DNA from: JAGLOK01 sp963676355
GTDB taxonomy: Bacteria; Bacillota; Clostridia; Christensenellales; UMGS416
NCBI GenBank assembly: GCA_963676355.1
Contig: OY781093.1
Coordinates: 3,472,001-3,536,000, forward strand
Direction of reading: 5' to 3'
Length of the DNA stretch: 64,000 bases
Part shown: piece after piece, positions 17,953 through 25,922 of the stretch
How the letters are laid out: each line of letters starts with the position of its first letter
How positions within the stretch are numbered: the first letter of the stretch is position 1
The notes under the pieces: model-generated
The model's database searches: none
Told to the model about the DNA's origin: nothing
What the model saw: only the letters and a program-made list of their open reading frames with translations
Translations under genes and position numbers: made by a program

Positions 17953-18384
17953 TTAGCCAATATTTTGCGAGCTGCTCATAAGTGTTATGTCATGACGCTT
18001 TTCAAATCCAAGATTATCATAAAAAATCTGTGCGCAATCATTTTCAACCATTACCATCAGGTGTATTTTCCCTGCGCCTGCTTCCTTAAGTTTTGAAACT
18101 GCAATATTCATAAGCGCTGTGCCTATTCCTCTTCTTTTTTTGCTTTGTGCCACAGCCAAGTGATAGACATAACCGCGCCTTCCATCATAGCCGCACATCA
18201 CAGTTCCTGCAAGCTCTCTGTCGATAATTGCAACAGATGAAAGCCCTGGGTTTCTTTTAAGAAAGCTTTTGACATTCTCTTTGTTCCATGACATATCATT
18301 GCTTTTTTTCAGCTCTTTTTCCCAAAGCTGCCATGCATCATCCCAATCGGATATATAAAAATCTCTTATAGAAACATCTTTCAT
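17953..18384 (-). CDS. GNAT family N-acetyltransferase
   Basis: A 143-residue single GNAT domain: HLAVAQSKKRRGIGTALMNIAVSKLKEAG (about residues 75-103) is the acetyl-CoA loop, and FYDNLGFEKR is the C-terminal element. The substrate is unknown. It resembles RimI-like enzymes only in general layout. The start codon overlaps the cysS stop by four bases (ATGA), so it is the last gene of the cysE-cysS operon and should share its T-box control. Confidence 0.87.
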   Translation of the reverse strand: MKDVSIRDFYISDWDDAWQLWEKELKKSNDMSWNKENVKSFLKRNPGLSSVAIIDRELAGTVMCGYDGRRGYVYHLAVAQSKKRRGIGTALMNIAVSKLKEAGAGKIHLMVMVENDCAQIFYDNLGFEKRHDITLMSSSQNIG

Positions 18385-19757
18385 TTTTTCTTCACCTTTT
18401 GTCCTTCGGATGTATCTTCAACGATGTAACCCATGTCGTTTATTTTGTCCCTGAGTTCATCAGACAGCGCCCAGTTTTTATCCTTACGGGCTTGCACTCT
18501 TTTTTGTGCTATCTCTTTTACATCATCAGGCAACACTCGCATATCTCGGTAAAGTATCCCCAAAACATCACTCAACTCCGTAAGTGTGTCCAAAGCAAGT
18601 CGTGCATCCGCTGCGCTTTTGTTACCGTCCAAAATAAAGTTCGCGCTTCGAACCAACTCAAAAAGCACTCCTAGTGCGCCTGCAGTGTTAAGGTCGCTGT
18701 CCATATCGCTTATAAACGATTCTTTTGCTTTATCCACAGCAATTTGCATTTCTGCACTTGGCTGTCCGTCTTTAGCCATATCTTCCCAACGCATTTTCGC
18801 AGTATAGAGTCTGTTTAGTCCTTGATTTGCCTGCTCCATCAGTTCAAACGAAAAATTCACCTGGCTCCTGTAATGTACGCTCAGCATGAAAAATCTTAGC
18901 ACCTCAAGGTCAAATTTTTCAGCAATATCAGGTATTGTAAAAAAGTTCCCCAGCGATTTGCTCATCTTTTCATTGTTAACATTAATATGTCCATTGTGCA
19001 TCCAATAGTTTACAAAGGGTTTGCCCGTTGTCCCTTCCGATTGCGCTATCTCATTTTCATGGTGCGGGAAAATAAGGTCTGTTCCGCCTCCGTGAATATC
19101 AAAAGTTTCACCCAGATACTTCATACTCATAGCAGAGCATTCAATGTGCCAGCCTGGCCTTCCTTTTCCCCAAGGGCTGCCCCAGCTGGGCTCACCAGGC
19201 TTTTCGCTTTTCCACAATGCAAAGTCACTGGGCGCTTTTTTGTTTTCATCAACTTTGACTCGCGCACCCGATTTCATATCTTCTATCTTTCTGCCTGAAA
19301 GCTTGCCGTATTTTTCATAGGCCATAGTGTCAAAATACACGCCGTCATCTGTTTTATATGCCAAGCCCTTTGATTCTAAGTTTTTAATCATCTTTATAAT
19401 GTCGCCAATGTGTTCGGTGGCTCTTGGCCTAAAGTCCGCCGGCTGTACGTTAAGAGCCTTTGCATCCTTTTCATATGCTTTTATGAACTTTGCTGCAAGC
19501 TCTTTAACCGTCACGCCTTCTTCTTTTGCGCGGGATATCATCTTGTCGTCAATGTCTGTGAAATTCTGTGCAAAATTCACATTATATCCTCTATACTCAA
19601 AATACCTTTGTAGCGTGTCAAACACGACAAGAGGTCGTGCGTTGCCAACATGAATGTAGCTATAAACAGTCGGTCCGCAAACATACATATTAACTTCGTT
19701 TTCTTTTATCGGCTTAAATTCTTCCAAGCTGTTTGTCAGTGTATTATAAATTTTCAT
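18381..19757 (-). CDS. cysS: Cysteinyl-tRNA synthetase
   Basis: Charges tRNA-Cys with cysteine. Class I signatures are clear: HVGNARP (the HIGH motif) at residues 36-42 and KMSKS in NNEKMSKSLGN. Zinc ligands appear as the Cys in MYVCGPTVY, the Cys in HIECSAMSM and the HHENE stretch. The 458-residue length is normal for bacterial CysRS. It overlaps cysE upstream by four bases and a GNAT gene downstream by four bases, so the three genes form a tightly coupled operon. Confidence 0.97.
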   Translation of the reverse strand: MKIYNTLTNSLEEFKPIKENEVNMYVCGPTVYSYIHVGNARPLVVFDTLQRYFEYRGYNVNFAQNFTDIDDKMISRAKEEGVTVKELAAKFIKAYEKDAKALNVQPADFRPRATEHIGDIIKMIKNLESKGLAYKTDDGVYFDTMAYEKYGKLSGRKIEDMKSGARVKVDENKKAPSDFALWKSEKPGEPSWGSPWGKGRPGWHIECSAMSMKYLGETFDIHGGGTDLIFPHHENEIAQSEGTTGKPFVNYWMHNGHINVNNEKMSKSLGNFFTIPDIAEKFDLEVLRFFMLSVHYRSQVNFSFELMEQANQGLNRLYTAKMRWEDMAKDGQPSAEMQIAVDKAKESFISDMDSDLNTAGALGVLFELVRSANFILDGNKSAADARLALDTLTELSDVLGILYRDMRVLPDDVKEIAQKRVQARKDKNWALSDELRDKINDMGYIVEDTSEGQKVKKK

Positions 19758-20413
19758 TGTTTTTTCTCCCTTGATAAAGCTACAAGCTGTTTTTCCATCG
19801 CAAGCATCTGCTGGCGCATAAGATTCAATTCATTTTCTATCGGATCAGGCAAATGTATCTGATCCATTTCTTCTTCAGGAAGGCATGCCTTTCTTTTGCC
19901 ATAGCACCGCACTATCTTGCCGGGGTTGCCCACTATAGTGCAGTTTTTTGGCACTTCTGAAAGCACAATACTTCCTGCGCCCACTTTTGCGCCGCTGCCC
20001 ACAGTAAATGGACCCAGCACCTTTGCTCCCGCCCCAATAAGCACATCATTTCCTATGGTAGGATGTCTTTTACCCGAATGTTTTCCCGTGCCACCAAGAG
20101 TTACATCCTGATATAAAGTAACATTGTTTCCTATCTCACACGTTTCTCCAATTACAATTCCCATTCCATGGTCTATGAAAAATCCTGCACCTATTTGTGC
20201 TCCAGGATGAATCTCAATGCCTGTAAAAAATCTCACAAGCTGGCTTATTGCACGTGCAACAAATTTCAGCTTTATTTTATAAAGTGCATGAGCCACCCTG
20301 TGCCACATAATAGCATGAACTCCCGGATATAGCAGCAACACTTCAAAAGCATTTCTTGCAGCAGGATCCCGTTCAAGCGCCGCTTTCACATCTTTTGCAA
20401 GTTTAAATGCCAT
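19754..20413 (-). CDS. cysE: Serine O-acetyltransferase
   Basis: Makes O-acetylserine from serine and acetyl-CoA, the committed step of cysteine synthesis. The C-terminal half is a left-handed beta helix of hexapeptide repeats (IHPGAQIGAGFFIDHGMGIVIG and following), with the conserved GGTGKHSGKRHPTIG loop. A short helical N-terminal domain and 219 residues match the short CysE form found in Bacillota. It is the first gene behind the T-box leader and is coupled to cysS, so cysteine supply and cysteine charging are regulated together. Confidence 0.96.
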   Translation of the reverse strand: MAFKLAKDVKAALERDPAARNAFEVLLLYPGVHAIMWHRVAHALYKIKLKFVARAISQLVRFFTGIEIHPGAQIGAGFFIDHGMGIVIGETCEIGNNVTLYQDVTLGGTGKHSGKRHPTIGNDVLIGAGAKVLGPFTVGSGAKVGAGSIVLSEVPKNCTIVGNPGKIVRCYGKRKACLPEEEMDQIHLPDPIENELNLMRQQMLAMEKQLVALSREKKQ

Positions 20414-20453
20414 ACAATCCTCCTAGTCTGTATCTCTCGTTTAAAATAAAATA

Positions 20454-20690
20454 TCAAAAAACCGCCTTCATATAATATGAAGACGGCATTAAAACCGCGG
20501 TTCCACTCCACTTCCCGCATAAGCAGGCTCTTAAAGGCTTAACGCGCCAAAACGTTTTAACGAATTAAACTGCTCCGCTTGCGCATTTCGTCCATTTATC
20601 TTTTGCACTGCGCTTTCAGCCGATGGCACAGCTCTCTTCTTGCAAGGTATAAATGACTACTTATTAAGCATCATCGCATTTATTATGTTT
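20454..20690 (-). ncRNA. T-box leader, probably tRNA-Cys specific
   Basis: On the minus strand the leader holds the T-box sequence TGGAACCGCGG (20505-20495) followed by a terminator, GCCGTCTTCATA / TATGAAGGCGG and six Ts (20487-20454). Upstream is a Stem I region with an AGAGAGCTGTGCC segment and AGTGCAA. A TGC triplet in GAAATGCGC (20585-20583) is a good candidate for the specifier codon and would read cysteine. That fits the downstream genes cysE and cysS. Uncharged tRNA-Cys would stabilise the antiterminator. Confidence 0.92.
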
Positions 20691-20813
20691 CTGTATTATA
20701 CATTATCCTATCTTATTAATCAACTATAACCGTGTTCGTGAATTTTTTTATAAAAAACTGCGACAGGTATGTTTTCCTGCCGCGTTATAATTTAGCTTAA
20801 GATAAATTTTCGT

Positions 20814-21263
20814 TTACTCTATGTCAATAGATCTTGTGAGTTTCTTTTCTGGCTCAGTCTTTGGTAGTTCAATTTTTAAAATACCATCATTATATTCAGC
20901 CTTAATCTTTTCTTCATTGATGTTGTCTAGGCTAAAAGACCTGCACACTGAGCCGTAACGCCTTTCCCTATAGATATAATTGTCTTTTTCTTCGTTCTTT
21001 TCACTTCCTGTTTCTGCGCTGAGTGTCAGGACTCCATCTTCAATGTCAATTTTAATGTCTTCTTTTTTAACTCCCGGAAGCTCTGCTTCCAAAACATATT
21101 TGTCTTTTTCGTCTTTAACATCCACACTGATACGCGAAGTTCCAGCATTTTCTGCAAAGAAGCCTCTGAAAAAATCGTCGTTAAAGAATGAGTCGACTAG
21201 ACTTGTATAGGGTTTTGCCACCCTGTTGCTTCTCCTAAAAGGTACTAATCCAAATGTGCTCAT
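20814..21263 (-). CDS. hsp20: Small heat-shock protein, Hsp20/alpha-crystallin family
   Basis: An ATP-independent chaperone of 149 residues that holds unfolding proteins. The alpha-crystallin domain spans about residues 40-140 (ISVDVKDEKDKYVLEAELPGVKKEDIKI, then GVLTLSAE), and the C-terminal IEL sequence in LKIELPKTEP is the IxI-type assembly motif. Its promoter overlaps a CtsR operator. The gene is divergent from two HAD phosphatases. Confidence 0.95.
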   Translation of the reverse strand: MSTFGLVPFRRSNRVAKPYTSLVDSFFNDDFFRGFFAENAGTSRISVDVKDEKDKYVLEAELPGVKKEDIKIDIEDGVLTLSAETGSEKNEEKDNYIYRERRYGSVCRSFSLDNINEEKIKAEYNDGILKIELPKTEPEKKLTRSIDIE

Positions 21264-21326
21264 ATATATGCCTCCTTATGTAAAGTATTATGTAGCTTTT
21301 TTAAATGCAATTCTTTTTGCATTTAT

Positions 21327-21356
21327 ATTATCACATATAGGTCAAAGATAGTCAAA
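21327..21356 (-). promoter_or_regulatory. Sigma-A promoter of hsp20 overlapped by a CtsR operator
   Basis: On the minus strand TTGACT (21355-21350) and GATAAT (21332-21327) are separated by exactly 17 bases. On the plus strand 21340-21356 reads GGTCAAAGATAGTCAAA, a perfect match to the CtsR consensus RGTCAAANANRGTCAAA. Binding of the heat-shock repressor would cover the -35 element. Confidence 0.88.
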
Positions 21357-21383
21357 GCTCTCTTTTGCCCGCTTTTCTTTGAT

Positions 21384-21424
21384 TTAGACCATCTTTGACT
21401 TTTATCGTTTAAAATCTTTATTAT
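21384..21424 (+). promoter_or_regulatory. Second CtsR-like operator with plus-strand promoter for the HAD genes
   Basis: On the minus strand 21400-21384 reads AGTCAAAGATGGTCTAA, one mismatch from the CtsR consensus. On the plus strand TTGACT (21395-21400) followed after 18 bases by TATTAT (21419-21424) forms a promoter pointing at the HAD genes, with its -35 inside the operator. Confidence 0.7.
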
Positions 21425-21502
21425 TCTCTGTTTTACGCTTTTTTTCATTGTTTTTTGCATTTATCTGTTATAATATCGACTATATCAAACGGAGGTAATC
21501 TA

Positions 21503-22342
21503 TTGGACACTTTATATATAACAGATCTTGACGGAACGCTTTTAAACGATGAGGCTCAACTTACAAAAACATCATTTGAAATTCTACAGCCTTTAATCGA
21601 AAGCGGATTAAACGTCACTGCTGCTTCCGCACGCTCGCACAATAGCATAATAAAGGTATTAGAACCTTTAGAAATAAAACTGCCAATACTTTGCCATAAC
21701 GGCACTTTTATATATGACATACAAAAAGATGAATTCATTCACAAAGTTATTTTACCCAACGAAGATATCGAATGTATAATAGACATGGCAAGGACCTACG
21801 GAATCAATCCGTTCATATATACACTAAGCGGCAACAGCCCACATGTTTTTTATTCGAAACTTGAAAGCAGTGCCGAGAAAACATATTTTAAAACCCGCAT
21901 GGACATGGGCGATAAAAGATTTGTCCATGATCCCGATTATGAAGGTTATAAAGACGAAGATGCATTCTACATAACCCTTGTAGGTCCATATGAGCCTTTA
22001 AGCGAAGTTATAAAGCAATATGAAGACGTAGAAGGGGTTGTTGTCAGCCTAACCAAGGACGCATATTTTGATAATTTCTGGTGGGTTGAAGTTATGCCTC
22101 AAAAAGCAGGAAAAGGAAATGGACTTGAATTTTTAAGAAAAAAATACTCTCCTAAAAGCATCGTGTGTTTTGGAGACAACACAAATGACATAACAATGTT
22201 TGAAAAAGCCGACTGGAGTGTGACTGTTCAAAGTGGCGTTCCTGAGCTTAAAGAAATTGCAAATGAAATAATAGGCAGCAACAATGATCATGCTGTTGCA
22301 AAATATATAGCGCAGCATTACAAAAACGGAGGATTAAAATAG
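21503..22342 (+). CDS. HAD superfamily hydrolase, Cof type (first of two tandem copies)
   Basis: A 279-residue haloacid-dehalogenase phosphatase of the Cof/IIB class, which usually dephosphorylates sugar phosphates or flavin-type phosphates. Motif I is ITDLDGTLLND at the N-terminus and motif IV is VCFGDNTNDITMF near the C-terminus. The cap region lies between. I choose a TTG start at 21503 because a GGAGG site stands 7 bases before it and the paralogue next door has the same N-terminus; the longer frame from 21455 has no support. It is translationally coupled to the next gene. Confidence 0.9.
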   Translation: MDTLYITDLDGTLLNDEAQLTKTSFEILQPLIESGLNVTAASARSHNSIIKVLEPLEIKLPILCHNGTFIYDIQKDEFIHKVILPNEDIECIIDMARTYGINPFIYTLSGNSPHVFYSKLESSAEKTYFKTRMDMGDKRFVHDPDYEGYKDEDAFYITLVGPYEPLSEVIKQYEDVEGVVVSLTKDAYFDNFWWVEVMPQKAGKGNGLEFLRKKYSPKSIVCFGDNTNDITMFEKADWSVTVQSGVPELKEIANEIIGSNNDHAVAKYIAQHYKNGGLK

Positions 22343-23163
22343 ATACTTTATATATTACTGATTTAGACGGCACACTACTGGGTAACGACGCGAAACTTTC
22401 GGAGACTAGTTATAAAATACTGCAACCATTGATTGACAGAGGCTTAGGCTTTGTTCCTGCAACAGGCAGAACAAGAGACAATGCTATAGGTGCTATACAA
22501 CCACTAAAACTTAATCTTCCCATAATATGCGACAACGGAACTTTTGTGTATAACATTTCAGATGCTAAATTTGAAAGACAAAAGACAATAGATAAAACTG
22601 TTGCTATTGATGCTATAGATAAAATCATAGCAAGCAATGTAAGCCCTCTTATTAATACACTGGAAGATGATAATATAACTGTTTTTTATTCAGAGCTTAA
22701 AACCGAGGAGCAAAGAACATATTTTGATTCACGCACTTCATATGGATTAAGCAGATATATAAAAGATCATTCATATTCAGAATACAAAAAGACAAATGTG
22801 TTTAATCTTTCAATGCTTGATACACATGAAAATCTTGTAGAACTGTATGAGCATCTCGTGCAAAATGAAAATCTTACTACAGTCATGTTCCCCGCTCATT
22901 ATTTTCCTAATTATTACTGGCTGGAAGTGTTGCCACCCGATTCAGGAAAAGGACAATCGGTTGACTATCTTGTAGAAAAATACAAGCCAAGAAAAGTAGT
23001 ATGTTTTGGAGACAACCTTAATGACCTTTGCATGTTTGAGCGCGCCGATGTAAAAATCGCAACTGAGAATGCTGTGGATGAAATTAAAGAGCAAGCAGAT
23101 ATAGTAATAGGACACTGTAATGATAACAGCGTGGCGCAATATATCTTAAATGATTTTAAGTGA
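22339..23163 (+). CDS. HAD superfamily hydrolase, Cof type (second copy, ATA start codon)
   Basis: Paralogue of the upstream gene, with the same opening DTLYITDLDGTLLGND and a matching VCFGDNLNDLCMF motif. The catalytic motif I begins at the second codon, so the true start must lie at or before 22339. The only suitable codon there is ATA (22339-22341), overlapping the TAG stop of the first gene and placed 5-6 bases after a GGAGGA ribosome site. ATG or TTG starts further inside (for example 22429) would delete the nucleophile Asp. ATA is a very rare start, so this is either real non-canonical initiation coupled to the upstream stop or a G-to-A change. Confidence 0.85.
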   Translation: MDTLYITDLDGTLLGNDAKLSETSYKILQPLIDRGLGFVPATGRTRDNAIGAIQPLKLNLPIICDNGTFVYNISDAKFERQKTIDKTVAIDAIDKIIASNVSPLINTLEDDNITVFYSELKTEEQRTYFDSRTSYGLSRYIKDHSYSEYKKTNVFNLSMLDTHENLVELYEHLVQNENLTTVMFPAHYFPNYYWLEVLPPDSGKGQSVDYLVEKYKPRKVVCFGDNLNDLCMFERADVKIATENAVDEIKEQADIVIGHCNDNSVAQYILNDFK

Positions 23164-23254
23164 CTTGCTAAAAACGTGATACAGGATTAAAATATAGTCG
23201 TAAATTTGAAAAGCTACTCACTTCCTCTGCACATTTTAACTGGAGGACAAAGCT

Positions 23255-24628
23255 ATGATTTACCGCAAAATTTTTTCTGTCATTTTGTTTGTTTCAATTT
23301 TTTGTGCACTGTTTTCGCCTATTGATGCCGATGCTGCCGATGATGACTTTGATGTAGAATACAGCTTCTATCCTGAAGTTATAGGATACAAAGGCACAGA
23401 TGTTCAGCTTGTTTTAAAAATTGAAAACACAGGCACATCTAATATAACTTGGTTTGATGTCGTAGTAAACACCGAAACTACCTACAGTCAAAGATGGACT
23501 GGCACTATAGCGCCAGGTACCACCCGAACACTTTCATTCAATGTACCTTTTGGCGAGAATGATTTGGATGTCACTAAAATACTTCAAGTTTCCATGAACA
23601 ATAACTCTTCAGCAAACCCTGACGGGCTTAAGATGTTCTCTTTCCAGCTTGATTCTATAACGTATTTTATAGATCGCTCAATAAATGTATCGCCTATAAA
23701 AGCAAGCTACGAAGTTGGAGACACGGTTCAGATAACCCACACATTTACAAACATTATTACAACCCATGCCTTAATTAACGCACAAACGCGCATTTTTGTA
23801 AGAATAAATGGTGATGTTCACTCAAGTTCTGCTCTAATCGACCAAGGAAACATTTTCCCGGGTGAATCAGTTACGCATGTAACAAACATCACATTTGATG
23901 AATCTTATATCGGTGAAGTAAATATTACTTCAAATATACAATGCACGCTAATGGGTCAAGAGTACGGCCACTCTGAAAGCTTTACAACATTAACCGTTAA
24001 TGCTCCAGAGCCTGACATTGGTTTTACTGCAAATCTTTCTGCTGATCCAACAGAAATTGAATCCGGCGAAACAGTTATGTTTACTGTTCATCTTGAAAAC
24101 ACAGGCAGCGATGCTATTACAACATTTGAAATACGTAATAGTGAAGGCGGCCTTATGGGCGCAACTGAAAGCATGCCTTCCGGCGGGTCGGGAACTGTAC
24201 CTTTAAGCCAAGAAATATTTGAAACATCAGATGTAAGCTATGTAGTTGTTGCATATTCTGGCGACTATTATGAAACAATTGAAACAAACTCAGTCCGTAT
24301 AACAGTTTTAGAGCCCGAAAGCCCAACTGCAACAGCTACTTTAACGCCCACATCCAGCCCCACTGAAGATGCTACCCTCACACCTTCCTTTGAAACCTCT
24401 ACACATTCTTCCACTACAATAGCAGACACACAAGATAGCGACTCGGCTATACCTTCCGAGATACCCAAGAATCAAGATACAGAAAACCAAGCCGAAGATG
24501 CACTGGGGCTTGGTTTGTATATGCTTGTTGCGTTATTAATACTCACAGCATTAGCCATTATCACAATTCTCATCATTATAATCATCAAAAAGCTAAGAAA
24601 AAAAGATGAGGCGGACAATTTTGAGTAG
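23255..24628 (+). CDS. Secreted, membrane-anchored surface protein with CARDB/Ig-like repeats
   Basis: A 457-residue surface protein of unknown function. A signal peptide covers about residues 1-27 (IFSVILFVSIFCALFSPIDADA). Three similar beta-rich segments of roughly 100 residues follow, each with a phrase such as VLKIENTGTSNITWFDV or FTVHLENTGSDAITTFEI, the pattern of CARDB/BatD-like cell-adhesion folds. A Thr/Ser/Pro-rich spacer leads to a single C-terminal membrane helix and a KKLRKKDE tail. There is no sortase motif. A GGAGG site precedes the ATG. It converges on a PrsW-like protease gene with two bases between stops. Confidence 0.87.
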   Translation: MIYRKIFSVILFVSIFCALFSPIDADAADDDFDVEYSFYPEVIGYKGTDVQLVLKIENTGTSNITWFDVVVNTETTYSQRWTGTIAPGTTRTLSFNVPFGENDLDVTKILQVSMNNNSSANPDGLKMFSFQLDSITYFIDRSINVSPIKASYEVGDTVQITHTFTNIITTHALINAQTRIFVRINGDVHSSSALIDQGNIFPGESVTHVTNITFDESYIGEVNITSNIQCTLMGQEYGHSESFTTLTVNAPEPDIGFTANLSADPTEIESGETVMFTVHLENTGSDAITTFEIRNSEGGLMGATESMPSGGSGTVPLSQEIFETSDVSYVVVAYSGDYYETIETNSVRITVLEPESPTATATLTPTSSPTEDATLTPSFETSTHSSTTIADTQDSDSAIPSEIPKNQDTENQAEDALGLGLYMLVALLILTALAIITILIIIIIKKLRKKDEADNFE

Positions 24629-24630
24629 AT

Positions 24631-25332
24631 TTAGTCCACAGAATTTTCTGCCTTTGAAAGTTGTGAAAAACGATTAAGTTTTTTAATACCATTCACCCAC
24701 ATATATATTACAAATGGGAAAAAAATAAAAAGCGGCAAAGGATTGCCTATAAACAAAATAAAATCATACGTACCATGGAAAATTACTGGAATAATTAGTG
24801 AGCGTCTTAAATACTTCTTTGATGCTATTGGATCTATAGCATATTTTGCAAGGGACATAAAATACCCCATTGATACACCAAAAAGCGCATGTCCCGGAAC
24901 CGAAAGCAGTCCTCTATGCAAAGCAATATTAGGTGATGTTACACTATATGAAAGAACATACATAATATTTTCAACAGCCGCAAAACCTAATGATACAAAT
25001 ACGCAATATACTATCCCGTCTATAGGTTCATCAAACTCAGGTCTTTTATAAATAACAAGAATAATCATTATCCACTTAAAAAACTCTTCCACCAAAGCAA
25101 CTTCTATATATGCATGATAAACAGTAACTATTATTCCACTTCCAAATGGCAAACGGAATAAACCTAAAATAAATCCGAAAATTAAAACAGGTATAACCGC
25201 TACAGCTCCTAAGAACATAACAAGTAGCAGAAGCTTTATAGGCTCTTTGTCGTATCTGTCCACCTTATAAATAATTATCGAAATAATTATTATAGGCAAT
25301 ACCGCCGTAAATAATAATCTTATGAAATCCAT
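24631..25332 (-). CDS. PrsW family intramembrane metalloprotease
   Basis: A 233-residue multi-pass membrane protein with about seven hydrophobic segments. Family motifs are visible: EEFFKW around residue 85, FAAVENIMY near 117, HALFGVSMGY near 149 and HGTYDFIL near 188. In characterised bacteria PrsW cleaves anti-sigma factors, as for SigW in Bacillus subtilis. No sigma or anti-sigma gene is nearby, so the substrate is unknown. The gene is divergent from the C39-like protein with only three bases between starts. Confidence 0.9.
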   Translation of the reverse strand: MDFIRLLFTAVLPIIIISIIIYKVDRYDKEPIKLLLLVMFLGAVAVIPVLIFGFILGLFRLPFGSGIIVTVYHAYIEVALVEEFFKWIMIILVIYKRPEFDEPIDGIVYCVFVSLGFAAVENIMYVLSYSVTSPNIALHRGLLSVPGHALFGVSMGYFMSLAKYAIDPIASKKYLRRSLIIPVIFHGTYDFILFIGNPLPLFIFFPFVIYMWVNGIKKLNRFSQLSKAENSVD

Positions 25333-25335
25333 AAA

Positions 25336-25905
25336 ATGATTATATACTATGAAAATAAATTATGGAAGCTACTTGTTTATAAATTAAAAATACCGCATAA
25401 TTTATATATGAAATCAAATAATCTTGAAACAAGGGAATATATTTCAAATCAAAAGGACTATGTTGATATCCCGTATGGAATAAAAGGCAATGTTGCAGAC
25501 AACGGCTGTGGCTCTATTGCCTGTCATAACTATCTTTGTTATAAAGGCTATAACTCTATATATTTGAAAACATATAAATTCTTCAACAAAAATAGAAGAT
25601 TGATGTTTTTTGGCAAATTGGGTACAAATCCTTTTGCCATCAAAAGGTATCTTAGAAAAGAATACGGGCTAAAAGTGAAAATGCACTTTTTTAATATACC
25701 GGATAAAAAACTTGATTCCTGCATTGTCCTGTATTTTTTTAAACACAAAAACAAATTAAACGCTCACTATATGTTTGCCCATAAGGTAGGACGAAAATAT
25801 AAAACATATAATCTAAACCATAGCTATTCAAGCATCAAAAGTCTTTTAAAACATGAAAATACTCATAAAGACATGTTTGTAATCTATGAGATAATAAGGA
25901 AATAA
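25336..25905 (+). CDS. Papain-like (C39-type) cysteine peptidase-like protein
   Basis: A basic, AT-rich 189-residue protein. NADNGCGSIAC-like sequence (VADNGCGSIACHNYL, about 53-67) resembles the active-site Cys region of C39-type and related papain-like peptidases, and AHYMFAHKVGRKYKTYN (about 145-161) could carry the catalytic His and following polar residue. No signal peptide or ABC domain is present. Bacteriocin-processing C39 domains are usually fused to transporters; this one is free-standing, although an unrelated ABC operon lies next to it on the opposite strand. No ribosome site is evident; ATG at 25408 is an alternative start. Confidence 0.65.
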   Translation: MIIYYENKLWKLLVYKLKIPHNLYMKSNNLETREYISNQKDYVDIPYGIKGNVADNGCGSIACHNYLCYKGYNSIYLKTYKFFNKNRRLMFFGKLGTNPFAIKRYLRKEYGLKVKMHFFNIPDKKLDSCIVLYFFKHKNKLNAHYMFAHKVGRKYKTYNLNHSYSSIKSLLKHENTHKDMFVIYEIIRK

Positions 25906-25922
25906 AATTATATTTCCTTATT
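25893..25922. terminator. Bidirectional hairpin built from the 3' ends of two convergent genes
   Basis: The stem AATAAGGAAATA / TATTTCCTTATT (12 bp, perfect) has the loop AAATTA. Both stop codons (25903-25905 plus strand and 25908-25910 minus strand) lie inside it. The stem is AT-rich with T-rich flanks, so it is a plausible shared terminator. Confidence 0.7.
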
